This document shows, in pieces, positions 7,672-16,218 of a DNA stretch of 64,000 nucleotides (the first letter of the stretch is position 1; every line of letters starts with the position of its first letter). The DNA lies in NCBI GenBank assembly GCA_039028975.1, contig JBCCHB010000052.1, positions 30,795-94,794 on the forward strand, read 5' to 3'. The DNA is from JAHBNG01 sp039028975. GTDB taxonomy: Bacteria; Chloroflexota; Anaerolineae; Caldilineales; Caldilineaceae. A program made the position numbers and the translations under genes. The notes below the pieces were generated by a model that was given only the letters and a program-made list of their open reading frames with translations, ran no database searches and had not been told where the DNA came from.

Positions 7672-9348
7672 CTAGGCCAACCGCTGGTGGATACGTCTCT
7701 TGACAGATTCCACCTTCTCCTGGAGTAGCGTCTGTTGAGCCGCAATGCTCTCCTGTACAGGTTGAGCGAGTTCGGTTGGCAACAGGGTTTGGATGGACGC
7801 AATGGCATCGCCATCGCGCTGGGCAAAGTAATCGAGTTGCCGGATCGCTTTTTCGACTGCGGGCTGCCCTTCACCGGTATCGTCCATTGCGGCACGCACC
7901 GCCTGATTTCCAACCGCATCCAGCCGATAGAGACTCCGTGTCGCTACCTCGTCGGCAAAGGCAAGAGCGTCTTGCTGACCAGCATTGGCAATTTCGTAGG
8001 CTGCTAACGCCAGCGAGATGCCTGCTGCCCGAAAGACCCGCGGATCGGTCATCTCTGCCGTCAGTAACTGAGTGTGAAAACAGCGGTCGGGCCAGGACAT
8101 GATGAGCGGACTGGGGACGCCAAAGGCCGCCCAATAATGATTGTCGCTCCAGGGCGTGTAGGGGGCTTGCTCAAAAATAACCGGCGCAAGGGCATCATCC
8201 TTGGCAAAGACCCAACTGGCATCTTTGGGCGCACGCTCCATGACGCCAGCAAAATAGTCGTTGATGAACGAGGGCGTCGAGTCGGGATGGCGATAGAAGA
8301 GCAGGGCCGAGTTGCACTTCTCTTGATGGTGGCCCACACTGTCCAAACAGAAGGCGGTCTTGATCTGATCCAGCTCGCCGCGGTTGCGATCAATGAAGGC
8401 TTCAGACCCCAGCCCCTCGGCCACAAAAAGAAACTTGATGGAGCGGCGCGGGCGAGGAATTTCACCCGCTTCGATGAGCGTATGCAGGGTGCGGGCCATC
8501 TCCACCATGAGCGCTGGACCAGCCGCGCAATTGGCTGCCGGTTTGGTTGCCGCGGAGGTATGGGCAATGAAGAAGACCGATTCGTCAGGCAATTCTGCAC
8601 CCGGTATTGTGGCCAGCAGATTCTGCCCCTCACCTTCAAAGATCTTGCACTGAATATCGGCGTGAATGGTCACTGGACCTAGCTGAAAGAGTTCACGCAG
8701 ATGTTGCCCAGTTGGGTGATCGACTGCGCAGCCCCAGGCATCAAACTTGCCTGTCTTGTTGGGGAGACGCAGCAACTGCACCGCACAGGGCAGATTTTCT
8801 CTGGTGCGGAAGGGGGCCGTCTGATAGAGCAGGTAGTCGGTGAGAACCCCTTTTGCACCTAGCTCCATTGCTTTGGTGGCCGCATGGGTCCAGAGCGCTC
8901 GGTGTTCGGTGTGATGGATAAAGACGAACTTCCCGTCGAGATCTTTGCCGGCAAAGTCGGCGTCCGATTCGCCCGTGCCAAGATCGACTAACTCGGCCGT
9001 CATGCCTCCTGGTGGCGTGGGGCATGACCAAGGCATCAGACAGGAGGGGGCGTCATCAAAGGTGACCAGTGTCTCCTGAGTCGGACCGGTTGTGCGCACA
9101 ACCGCGTTGTAGGGTTCCCACGCCAGTGGCATGGTCTGGTGCAGAAATTGGGTTTTGCCATCCAGCGGGTAGGTAGTCGAGTTGACTTCGGGAAGGCCGA
9201 TCTTCCGCAGTTGTTCGGCCACGAGATTGGTGGCTGCGTGATAGCCAGATGAGCCGGGCGCACGCCAGAATTGAGTGATGGCTTCGGTTAGTTCTTGGGC
9301 GTTGTCGCCGGATAAGTGGCGATGGATTAGGGTTGCGATGTGCTGCAT
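7672..9348 (-). CDS. M28-like aminopeptidase/hydrolase with degenerate metal ligands
   Basis: A 558-residue cytosolic protein (no signal peptide) resembling M28 peptidases with an inserted PA-like domain (about residues 110-210). The core segment VFFIAHTSAATKPAANCAAG corresponds to the H-x-D...DNxSG motif but lacks the usual Asp. LFVAEGLGSEAF corresponds to the EExGxxGS motif with one Glu missing. Later CLDSVGHH and a histidine in DRCFHTQLLTAEMTDP are in place. The C-terminal 100 residues are helical. Loss of ligands suggests changed metal use or no peptidase activity. It lies upstream of a GNAT and downstream of a toxin-antitoxin pair. Confidence 0.7.
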   Translation of the reverse strand: MQHIATLIHRHLSGDNAQELTEAITQFWRAPGSSGYHAATNLVAEQLRKIGLPEVNSTTYPLDGKTQFLHQTMPLAWEPYNAVVRTTGPTQETLVTFDDAPSCLMPWSCPTPPGGMTAELVDLGTGESDADFAGKDLDGKFVFIHHTEHRALWTHAATKAMELGAKGVLTDYLLYQTAPFRTRENLPCAVQLLRLPNKTGKFDAWGCAVDHPTGQHLRELFQLGPVTIHADIQCKIFEGEGQNLLATIPGAELPDESVFFIAHTSAATKPAANCAAGPALMVEMARTLHTLIEAGEIPRPRRSIKFLFVAEGLGSEAFIDRNRGELDQIKTAFCLDSVGHHQEKCNSALLFYRHPDSTPSFINDYFAGVMERAPKDASWVFAKDDALAPVIFEQAPYTPWSDNHYWAAFGVPSPLIMSWPDRCFHTQLLTAEMTDPRVFRAAGISLALAAYEIANAGQQDALAFADEVATRSLYRLDAVGNQAVRAAMDDTGEGQPAVEKAIRQLDYFAQRDGDAIASIQTLLPTELAQPVQESIAAQQTLLQEKVESVKRRIHQRLA

Positions 9349-9368
9349 CTGTATATATTTTCCGTAGG

Positions 9369-9755
9369 TTACCAGAGTGTTTTTACATCGTATTGCGAGA
9401 TCAATGAATCCACTGTGATCAGAGGCATCTTTTCTAGATTGCTTTGTGAGATCAAGATTCTGTCAAAGGGATCTTTGTGGAGTAATGGAAGTGTGTGGAC
9501 ATGTAACGTGTGGTTCAGCCGAATCGGCAGCACAAAAAAGCTGTTGTCATGCACTTCCTCTATAATGAACTGTTCTAAATTATCTGGTACATGTAACTTG
9601 CCAATTTGCGCTTTGATCGCAATTTCCCAACCCGAAGCAGCGCTAAAGAAGAGTTCGTTATTTGTATCCTCAATTGTTGTTCTCACAGTGTCGGATAGTT
9701 GGGGGGCGTCTTCAACCCACCACAGAAACGTGTGAGTATCCAGCAAAAATCGCAT
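9369..9755 (-). CDS. vapC: PIN-domain toxin, VapC-type
   Basis: The start is taken at the ATG giving MRFLLDTHTFLWW; it follows a GAGGT ribosome binding site and lies 7 nt after the antitoxin stop. An in-frame extension 18 codons upstream would overlap the antitoxin. The 128-residue PIN domain has the acidic residues expected of this RNase fold: Asp5 in LLDTHTFLWW, Glu in SGWEIAIK, Asp in LHKDPFDRILISQS and ITVD near the end. VapC toxins cleave RNA, often initiator tRNA or rRNA. The gene is convergent with nothing and sits within the hydrolase operon. Confidence 0.88.
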   Translation of the reverse strand: MRFLLDTHTFLWWVEDAPQLSDTVRTTIEDTNNELFFSAASGWEIAIKAQIGKLHVPDNLEQFIIEEVHDNSFFVLPIRLNHTLHVHTLPLLHKDPFDRILISQSNLEKMPLITVDSLISQYDVKTLW

Positions 9756-9762
9756 GATTACC

Positions 9763-10002
9763 TCAGCTCCCGTCAAATGCGTCGAGGATATCATCGGGTA
9801 GAGGTGCATTGAAATCTGGCGCTATCCAGATTTTTCCTTTAGCGCTTCCTGGCTTTCGTTTTACCTTTTTCTGCTCAATTGGTACAATTTTTGCAATTGG
9901 CTTACCTGCTTTTCCAATTAAAATCTCCTCACCAGCCAGAACCCTAAGCAGCAACTTTGATAAATGAGTCTTAGCTTCATGAATATTAACAAGAGCAGTC
10001 AT
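9763..10002 (-). CDS. Phd/YefM-type antitoxin
   Basis: A 79-residue protein beginning MTALVNIHEAKTHLSKLLLR, the typical N-terminal DNA-binding fold of Phd/YefM antitoxins, with GEEILIGKAGKPIAKIVPI as the second half of that domain. The basic and proline-rich C-terminal tail would wrap the PIN toxin encoded directly downstream. Such antitoxins usually repress their own promoter; the promoter would lie in 10003-10152. The ATG is preceded by an AGGAGA ribosome binding site. Confidence 0.85.
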   Translation of the reverse strand: MTALVNIHEAKTHLSKLLLRVLAGEEILIGKAGKPIAKIVPIEQKKVKRKPGSAKGKIWIAPDFNAPLPDDILDAFDGS

Positions 10003-10152
10003 TCTGTTTCTCCTGAGGTTAAACTTGCGTTTCTGCTATGTAGCAATCTGAAAAACATGCCGCTCTGATTGTAAACTAAGTAGTAGACTAAGTCAATCCG
10101 ATGACGTAAGTTTGATTGATGCCAGTGAACTATTTAAGTGAAGCTCATCCAA

Positions 10153-11112
10153 CTAAGATTCACTGCCACTCAATCGCGGATCCAAATAATCCCGTAGCCA
10201 GTCGCCGACCACGTTGATCCCAAAGACAGTGAGGGCAATGGCTAGGCCAGGAAAAGTAGCCAGCCAGGGCGCAAGTTCCAAATATTCCCGTCCTTCGGCC
10301 AACATGCCGCCCCAGGTAGGCACGTCGGGCGGAACGCCTAACCCCAGGAAGCTGAGGGAAGACTCGGCCAGAATGGTGCTAGCGACCGAAAAGCTAGCGA
10401 TGACGATGACCGCGGCCCAAGTGTTGGGCAGGACGTGGCGCAGCAGAATGCGCCGATTTTTGACGCCAACCGCACGGGCTGATTGCACAAACTCCTGTTC
10501 GCGCAGCGAAATCACCTGTCCACGCACGATGCGTCCATATTGCACCCAGCCGCTAAAACCCAGTACGGCAATCACCTTGAGCAGGCCGGGACCAAGGACC
10601 GCGATGATGCTGATGGCGAGCAGAATAAAGGGAAAGGCCAGTTGGGTGTCGGCCACTCGCATGATGACATCATCGACTGTGCCACCGAAATAACCCGAGA
10701 TGAGGCCCAGAATGACGCCCAGGCTGCCCGCAATTAAGACTGCGGTAATCCCGACCAGAAGCGAAATCCGGGCGCCGTAGATCAGGCGGGACCAGACATC
10801 CCGCCCTAGCGTATCCGTCCCCAGCAAGTGGACCAGACCTTCGTCGTCTTGCCAACCGGGGGCTTTGAGCCGTTTGACGATGTCAATTTCAGTGGGATCA
10901 TGTTCTGTTAGCAAGGGGGCAGACGCGCCCAAGGCTATCATAAAGACAATCACAACCATGCCAAAGAGGGCGAGCTTGTGCCGCATCAGGCTGCGCAATA
11001 TCTGATAGCGACGGCGACGGCGGCCTTCGCTAACTTGGGCAGCCAATTCGCTATCTTTGGGTATATGGCCGGCTTTGCTTGAGCCGGATGAGTGTTCGAC
11101 TGTTGCTGTCAT
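10153..11112 (-). CDS. Opp/Dpp-type ABC transporter permease, DppC/OppC class
   Basis: A 319-residue inner-membrane permease. After a charged N-terminal tail comes the OppC N-terminal segment with one membrane helix, then LLGTDTLGRDVWSRLIYGARISL, typical of the class. The ATPase-docking EAA loop is in QEFVQSARAVGVKNRRILLR. About six membrane segments are visible. Its ATG shares one base with the stop of the upstream DppB-class gene (TGATG), so they are translationally coupled. No ATPase gene lies in the window, so shared ATPases must be supplied from elsewhere. Confidence 0.92.
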   Translation of the reverse strand: MTATVEHSSGSSKAGHIPKDSELAAQVSEGRRRRRYQILRSLMRHKLALFGMVVIVFMIALGASAPLLTEHDPTEIDIVKRLKAPGWQDDEGLVHLLGTDTLGRDVWSRLIYGARISLLVGITAVLIAGSLGVILGLISGYFGGTVDDVIMRVADTQLAFPFILLAISIIAVLGPGLLKVIAVLGFSGWVQYGRIVRGQVISLREQEFVQSARAVGVKNRRILLRHVLPNTWAAVIVIASFSVASTILAESSLSFLGLGVPPDVPTWGGMLAEGREYLELAPWLATFPGLAIALTVFGINVVGDWLRDYLDPRLSGSES

Positions 11113-12035
11113 CAGTTGTATTGCACTCGCGGATCTAGCCAGGCGTAGATTAGATCAACCAGCAGATTGACCAGTACAAATATGATGGCCAGCAGCGTAA
11201 CGCCAGCCTGAACGACTGGAAAATCTTTGTTGTAAATCGATTGAATAATCAGGCGGCCGATGCCGGGCCAGGCAAAGATGGTTTCGATGATGACTGAGCC
11301 ACCTAGCAGAAACCCGACCTGAAGCCCGATCATGGTCACCAATGGAATGAGGGCATTGCGCAGCCCATGTCGGTAGACAATGGGTCTCTCGGTTAGGCCT
11401 TTGGCCCGAGCCGTGCGCATGTAATCTTGTTGCATCACCTCTAGCAACGAGGAGCGGGTCAAACGGGCATTTCGGGCCAGTGAAAAGGCGGCCAGCGTGA
11501 AGCCGGGCAGAATAAGGTGTTGCCACGTCCCCCGCCCAGAGATAGGCAGCCATTTGAGGTAGACGCCAAAGAAGAGCATGAGCAATATTCCCAACCAGAA
11601 ACTAGGGACTGATTGGCCAATCAGGGCACCAGTCATGCTCACATAGTCGTACCAACTGTTGGGCCGCGTCGCTGAAATGACCCCGATGGGAATGGCAAAA
11701 ATAACCGAAATTGCCAGGGCAATGAGGGCTAACTGTACAGTAGCAGGCATTCTTTCGATCACGACACTAAATGCCGGTCGGTGATGCATCAACGAATCAC
11801 CAAAATCTCCCCGAACCACACCAGCGGCAAAGTCAGCGTACTGTACAATCCACGGACGATCAAAGCCCATCGCGTGACGGTATGCCTCGATCTCCTCGTG
11901 GGTCATAAAATCTGCACCTGCACCCAACAGCAGTTCGGTGGGATCGCCAGTCAGGAACATCAGCCCAAAGGAGACGATGCTGACGCCAAAGATGACGAGG
12001 AGGGTTTGTAGAAGGCGACGGATTATGTAGTACAT
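11112..12035 (-). CDS. Opp/Dpp-type ABC transporter permease, DppB/OppB class
   Basis: A 307-residue permease with the standard OppB start MYYIIRRLLQTLLVIFGVS, a large periplasmic loop, and the EAA loop QDYMRTARAKGLTERPIVYR. The C-terminal signature IETIFAWPGIGRLIIQSIYN and the final D-P-R in AWLDPRVQYN are class-typical. It follows the binding-protein gene by about 100 bp of repetitive DNA and overlaps the DppC-class gene by one base. Together with 12138-13763 it forms an importer for peptides, or often other small solutes in Chloroflexota. Confidence 0.92.
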   Translation of the reverse strand: MYYIIRRLLQTLLVIFGVSIVSFGLMFLTGDPTELLLGAGADFMTHEEIEAYRHAMGFDRPWIVQYADFAAGVVRGDFGDSLMHHRPAFSVVIERMPATVQLALIALAISVIFAIPIGVISATRPNSWYDYVSMTGALIGQSVPSFWLGILLMLFFGVYLKWLPISGRGTWQHLILPGFTLAAFSLARNARLTRSSLLEVMQQDYMRTARAKGLTERPIVYRHGLRNALIPLVTMIGLQVGFLLGGSVIIETIFAWPGIGRLIIQSIYNKDFPVVQAGVTLLAIIFVLVNLLVDLIYAWLDPRVQYN

Positions 12036-12040
12036 ATAAT

Positions 12041-12133
12041 GGTAGATCGGTAGTCGGTAGGTCGGTGGTCGGTAAATCAGTGATCGATAGGCCAGCAGAT
12101 ACTGACCTACTGACCTACTGACTTACCGGATAC
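12041..12133. repeat. Low-complexity GGTCGGTAG / CTGACCTACTGA repeat
   Basis: The gap between binding-protein and permease genes is almost entirely short imperfect repeats: ggtagtcggtaggtcggtgg on the left and ctgacctactgacctactga on the right, complementary to each other in part. Related low-complexity stretches lie at 26073-26150 and 62735-62786. The sequence may fold into a processing or attenuation hairpin that lowers expression of the permeases relative to the binding protein; this is inference. Confidence 0.5.
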
Positions 12134-12137
12134 CGAT

Positions 12138-13763
12138 TTACTGAATACTCGCGTTCAACAACAGAATACGCTCGTCTGCACGCGCACTCCAATCGAGCCT
12201 ATCTGACGCTGCGTAAAAATCTGTTTGGAGCCAGATAAAGATGAGTGGCGCTTCTTCAAAAGCGATCTCTTCGAGCTGGTTGCAGAGTTCAACGCGGCGA
12301 GCAGAATCGAATTCTGTGTTGAGTTCAGCCCAAACGGCTTCGTAGTCCTCGCCTCGCCATTCAGTACGATTCGAGCCAGAGTCGCCTTGAACCAGTGCGA
12401 GGTCTGATTGGCAGTTGAAGCCGGGTCCTGAACCCAGGAGATAAAGGTCGTTTAGCCCAGCGCCACGTTGGGCTGTCTTCTGGGAAAAGATCGACCAATC
12501 GTAGACTTGAAAGTCGATCTCAACGCCGATCTTCTCTAAGTCTGAGGCTATGACTTGGGCAATGTCTCTATCTTTGATGTAGCGACCATTGGGTGAGTCG
12601 AAGATGAGCGACAGCTTCTCACCATCTTTGTCCAGAATACCGTCGCCATCCGAATCGGTGTAGCCCGCTTCAGCCATCAGTTCCAGTGCTTTGTCTGGGT
12701 CGTATGGATAGGCACCGACGTTGGGGCTTTGGTCCGGGGCATTGGCAATGTGGGCCGAACATTCACCACGACCGGCCAGCAGATTCTCCATCATCCCTTC
12801 ACAGTTGAAAGCGTAGTTGAGGGCTTGGCGTACGCGCTTATCAGCCAAGGCGGGATGTCGTCCCTGCTTGATGCCGATGAAGATACGGCGCATCCCAGCC
12901 ACGTCCTCCAAGCGCACACCCTCTGTCTCGGCCACACTGTCGGCTAGATCGGGCGGTACGTTGACGATTAGGTCAGCGTTGCCAGACTCTAGTTCGGCAA
13001 TGCGGGTGGCAGCCTCGGGTACTGGACGCCAGATAATCGTCTTGATTGCGGGCGCGCCATCCTTAAACTCATCCCAAGCTTCGAGTACAACCCGTTCTTC
13101 GGGAACCCATTCGACAAATTTGTAAGGACCGCTGCCAATGGGGTTGCGGGCCACTTCTTCTTGAGGTGTTTCGCTGTAATACTTGGGTGGCAGTGCTGCC
13201 GTTCCACCCGCAGCCATATGAGAAACCAGGATGGGGTTCGGTTCCAGCGTGATGACGCGCAACGTATATTCGTCGACAACCTCGACCCTGTCGAGACCCA
13301 TGAGGGTAAACTGATAGGAGACGCGTGCCTCGTTGTTGCGGAAGTACTCCAGGCCGCGATTGAGGGTAAAGGCAAAGGCTTCGGCGTTGACTGGCTCACC
13401 ATTGTGGAAGGTGTAGCCTTCCTTGATCTTAAATTCCCAAGTCAGATCATCAGTGGATTCGAAGGATTCGGCCATTTGGGGCACTAGTTCAATGTCATCA
13501 TTGAAGGTCATCAAAGTTTGGAAGAGGTGACGGTTAACGTTCACTTCGGGAATAGCCCCCACAAAGTGCGGATCGAGGGTGTTGACATCCACACCTTGTA
13601 GGACGACAACGGTTGCGTCTTCCGACGATCCATCTGCTTCTGCATCACCTGTCGCTGGTGCCGGGGCGGCAGGCGCACAGGCACTAAGCAGCATAGCCAA
13701 TACGACCAGCAAAATTACGCCGCTCCTCGTGCGTATGAGCCAAGATTGATGGGATTGCGTCAT
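12138..13763 (-). CDS. ABC transporter substrate-binding lipoprotein (SBP_bac_5)
   Basis: The start at 13763 follows an AGGAGA ribosome binding site and gives a clean lipoprotein signal: MTQSHQSWLIRTRSGVILLV, then VLAMLLSAC with the lipobox cysteine. The 541-residue protein has the family-5 signatures: DPHFVGAIPEVNVNRHLFQT near the start, an AESFESTDDLTWEFKIKEGY strand, AFTLNRGLEYF, and VRQALNYAFN. It captures the substrate outside the membrane for permeases 11112-12035 and 10153-11112. It is paralogous in type to 18093-19721, so the locus has two separate importers. Confidence 0.93.
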   Translation of the reverse strand: MTQSHQSWLIRTRSGVILLVVLAMLLSACAPAAPAPATGDAEADGSSEDATVVVLQGVDVNTLDPHFVGAIPEVNVNRHLFQTLMTFNDDIELVPQMAESFESTDDLTWEFKIKEGYTFHNGEPVNAEAFAFTLNRGLEYFRNNEARVSYQFTLMGLDRVEVVDEYTLRVITLEPNPILVSHMAAGGTAALPPKYYSETPQEEVARNPIGSGPYKFVEWVPEERVVLEAWDEFKDGAPAIKTIIWRPVPEAATRIAELESGNADLIVNVPPDLADSVAETEGVRLEDVAGMRRIFIGIKQGRHPALADKRVRQALNYAFNCEGMMENLLAGRGECSAHIANAPDQSPNVGAYPYDPDKALELMAEAGYTDSDGDGILDKDGEKLSLIFDSPNGRYIKDRDIAQVIASDLEKIGVEIDFQVYDWSIFSQKTAQRGAGLNDLYLLGSGPGFNCQSDLALVQGDSGSNRTEWRGEDYEAVWAELNTEFDSARRVELCNQLEEIAFEEAPLIFIWLQTDFYAASDRLDWSARADERILLLNASIQ

Positions 13764-13890
13764 ATTTAATCTCCTGCTTGATCTGAAATGTGTACTATGA
13801 ATTTGATACGGCTTTTTGATAAACATCGAACACGCCAAGATTCTTGCGATCTGTCACAAAAACAAGACAGAAACCAAACATACATAGATG

Positions 13891-14093
13891 AAAATTGAGA
13901 GAATCTGTGGAATCTTCTAATCTTTGTTCGATTTTTATACCTTGAGGTGCGGCTTGTTGGATGGACAAGTATTGATATAGTTCGCCAGAGAAGTTCTATC
14001 CCTCTTTTGCCAGGCTGATTCTCGGGAATCCAAAAAAGAGAGGATGAGGTTTTCCTGGCCATCTATACTGATACGTGGAATTCTCTCAATTTT
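13891..14093. repeat. Inverted repeat bounding a noncoding block
   Basis: The 364-bp stretch 13764-14127 has no gene. AAAATTGAGAGAAT (13891-13904) is the exact reverse complement of ATTCTCTCAATTTT (14080-14093); the flanks tacatagatg and catctata continue the symmetry imperfectly. The block resembles a small non-autonomous element and should also contain the promoter of the binding-protein operon, which could not be pinned down. Confidence 0.45.
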
Positions 14094-14127
14094 ACCATAG
14101 CCGGAGTGACCCGTACGAGTTGGGTAA

Positions 14128-15153
14128 TCAAAAAGGGACATTATCATTAAATAGCTCAAGCCCCAATAATTTCTCTGGATTGGTCCTGACCATTGTCTGG
14201 ATATCCTCTGGCGGAATGCCTAAATCCAACAAGCAAGCAATAAACTGACGCAGCCCTTCAACTGGCGTTGAGAGCGCGTAACGCCCAAAATCGGTGGCCA
14301 TGATGCAGTTTTCGACTCCCAATTCTTGCATTTGCTGGGCCACAAAGGGTAGACCGCCTGAATCCGACTCGCTCATGCCTTCATCAATGGAGCTGTACTC
14401 CTTTTCCACATAGTAGTGGGTTAACGGAATGGGGGTTGCCGCAGTGTAGGCCGCCATCGTATATTCGATAAATGCCCCCTTGGCCGCCATCACCTTCAAC
14501 TCCTCTGTCGTGGCAATTTTGGTGACCGAACTTGAGACAATAACCTTCTCGTAGCCGTATCGCTCTTTGAGATCGACCAGCCGCATGGCCTCTGCCACCG
14601 AAACATGACCGGTATCCAGATAGACATGGGGATGATCGGCAATCATGTGTAGGATCTCATCCAGTGCCGGCCCAGGCTCCTCGTCCACCGGAATACGGAT
14701 CGCACGATCTACTTCTTCCTTCTTAAATTTGGGGTAGAGTTCACTGAGCGGAACAAACTTACCATCCACCACCCGTCCCTCTTTGGTAGCTTGATAGTAG
14801 GTGGAGTGGGCACCAAAGCTGATGTATTTTGCTCCATCCCCATAGTAGAGGGCGGTTTTCACCGCGCGCGGATTCATGCCGCCATAGACCGTATTCATGA
14901 TCAGGCCACCGAATGTCTGGAAATCGGGTACTGCTTTGTTGACCAGCCAGGCTGTCCCGTTGCTCATTTCAAAGACGTCCAGCAGAACAATGGCCCTCAT
15001 GCCCGCGTCTCGCGCCTGCCTAGCTGCTTCCAAGGGATCGACGCGGCGCGGGCTGCTAAAGAGGTGCGGACCCGGGTGGACGTGTATATCGATGGCTCCC
15101 TCGAGCAACTCGTGAGTTAGGTCCAGAGAACGACCTTCTTGTAATCCGAGCAT
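14128..15153 (-). CDS. Metal-dependent hydrolase, DUF6282-like amidohydrolase superfamily
   Basis: Start chosen at the ATG (15153), behind GAGGGG, 11 nt after the oxidoreductase stop; a TTG five codons earlier is possible. The 341-residue protein has the amidohydrolase opening AIDIHVHPGPHLF (H-x-H), a histidine in SFGAHSTYY, HVYLDTGHVSVAEAMRL with another histidine, and ENCIMATDFGRYA supplying the acidic ligand. The layout fits the DUF6282 group of TIM-barrel hydrolases. The reaction is unknown. It lies in an operon with the oxidoreductase 15165-16172. Confidence 0.75.
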   Translation of the reverse strand: MLGLQEGRSLDLTHELLEGAIDIHVHPGPHLFSSPRRVDPLEAARQARDAGMRAIVLLDVFEMSNGTAWLVNKAVPDFQTFGGLIMNTVYGGMNPRAVKTALYYGDGAKYISFGAHSTYYQATKEGRVVDGKFVPLSELYPKFKKEEVDRAIRIPVDEEPGPALDEILHMIADHPHVYLDTGHVSVAEAMRLVDLKERYGYEKVIVSSSVTKIATTEELKVMAAKGAFIEYTMAAYTAATPIPLTHYYVEKEYSSIDEGMSESDSGGLPFVAQQMQELGVENCIMATDFGRYALSTPVEGLRQFIACLLDLGIPPEDIQTMVRTNPEKLLGLELFNDNVPF

Positions 15154-15164
15154 AGACTTTCCCC

Positions 15165-16172
15165 TCAAATGACTTCCTGCGTCCCACTCTCTGCCGACCG
15201 ATAAATCGCCAGGCAGATTTCCAGCGCCCGCAAGCCATCCTCACCTGTCACCAGCGGTTCTCGGTCTTGCAAAATGGCATCGGCAAATTCCTGGGCCTGA
15301 CGGGCAAAGTTGTAGAAAGCTCCTTGCTCCTCCGAAAACGAAGCGGTCTCCTGGTGGACCATCTCTGCATCGGTGCTGAATTCGGCCCAGTTGCGGGTCC
15401 TCGCCCGGACCATGCCCGTTGTGCCGTAAATTTCCGTCTCCCACCGTGCAGGTTGAGCACGATAATAGGGTGCATTGTTGCTAAGATTGGCGACAACTCC
15501 GTTGGCAAAGGTGAGCATGGCCATCACGCCATTTTCCACATCGCTCTCTACCCCAGAATCAGCTTGATAGGTTCGAGTCTGGGCCGTGACCGCAGTCACC
15601 TCGCTGTTGACCAGCCAACGTATCCGGTCAACAGCATGAATGGCGCTATACATCAACGATCCACCACCAGCCGCTTCCTTGCTGTAGACCCAGGCTGGCA
15701 GGTGAGCGCCACGCTGTCCATTCATGGTCTCGTTCACGGTTTGCGGCGTGCCTATCTTGCCATCCGCAATCCACTGCTTGAGCAGCCGTATCTCTTCTCG
15801 ATAGCGATGGACAAAGCTGGTCGTGATTTTTACATTAGCTTCTCGGCAGACCTCTACAATTCGCTGCCCGTCGGCCAATGTTGTGGCAATCGGCTTTTCC
15901 ATCATCATGTGAATACCCCGTCCGGCCGCGGCCTCGGCCGGAGCCACGTGCATGTTGTGGGGTAGACCGACAACGAGGATGTCGAGACCGATCTCGACCA
16001 TCTTTCGCCAGTCTGTAAAGGCTTGGGCACCAAAGCGTTCGGCCAGCGGATTAACCCGTTCCGGCAATAGATCGGCAATGGCGACCACATCGGTTGTGTC
16101 AGTCTGATCAAAGCCAATGGCGTGACGCTCGCCTACCTGCCCCGCACCGATAATACCCACTCGTAAAGTCAT
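15165..16172 (-). CDS. Gfo/Idh/MocA-family NAD(P)-dependent oxidoreductase
   Basis: A 335-residue protein starting MTLRVGIIGAGQVGERHAIG, the Rossmann G-x-G-x-x-G motif for NAD(P). The family motif MMEKPIATTLADGQRIVEVC contains the E-K-P signature, and HAVDRIRWLV carries the D-x-x-x-W/H region of the catalytic domain. Members oxidise or reduce sugars, inositols and related polyols. Downstream it nearly abuts the metal hydrolase; upstream it follows the double isochorismatase gene by 46 bp, so all three are likely cotranscribed. Confidence 0.9.
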   Translation of the reverse strand: MTLRVGIIGAGQVGERHAIGFDQTDTTDVVAIADLLPERVNPLAERFGAQAFTDWRKMVEIGLDILVVGLPHNMHVAPAEAAAGRGIHMMMEKPIATTLADGQRIVEVCREANVKITTSFVHRYREEIRLLKQWIADGKIGTPQTVNETMNGQRGAHLPAWVYSKEAAGGGSLMYSAIHAVDRIRWLVNSEVTAVTAQTRTYQADSGVESDVENGVMAMLTFANGVVANLSNNAPYYRAQPARWETEIYGTTGMVRARTRNWAEFSTDAEMVHQETASFSEEQGAFYNFARQAQEFADAILQDREPLVTGEDGLRALEICLAIYRSAESGTQEVI

Positions 16173-16218
16173 GTAAATTTACCTGTGTAATTCCTGTACC
16201 TGCCTTGATAAGCATTTT

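Noticed and set aside
8074..8682. Plus-strand ORF of 202 codons opposite the M28-like gene
   Set aside because: Antisense shadow; the minus-strand frame has the family motifs.
15267..15965. Plus-strand ORF of 232 codons opposite the Gfo/Idh/MocA gene
   Set aside because: Antisense shadow of a strongly supported oxidoreductase.
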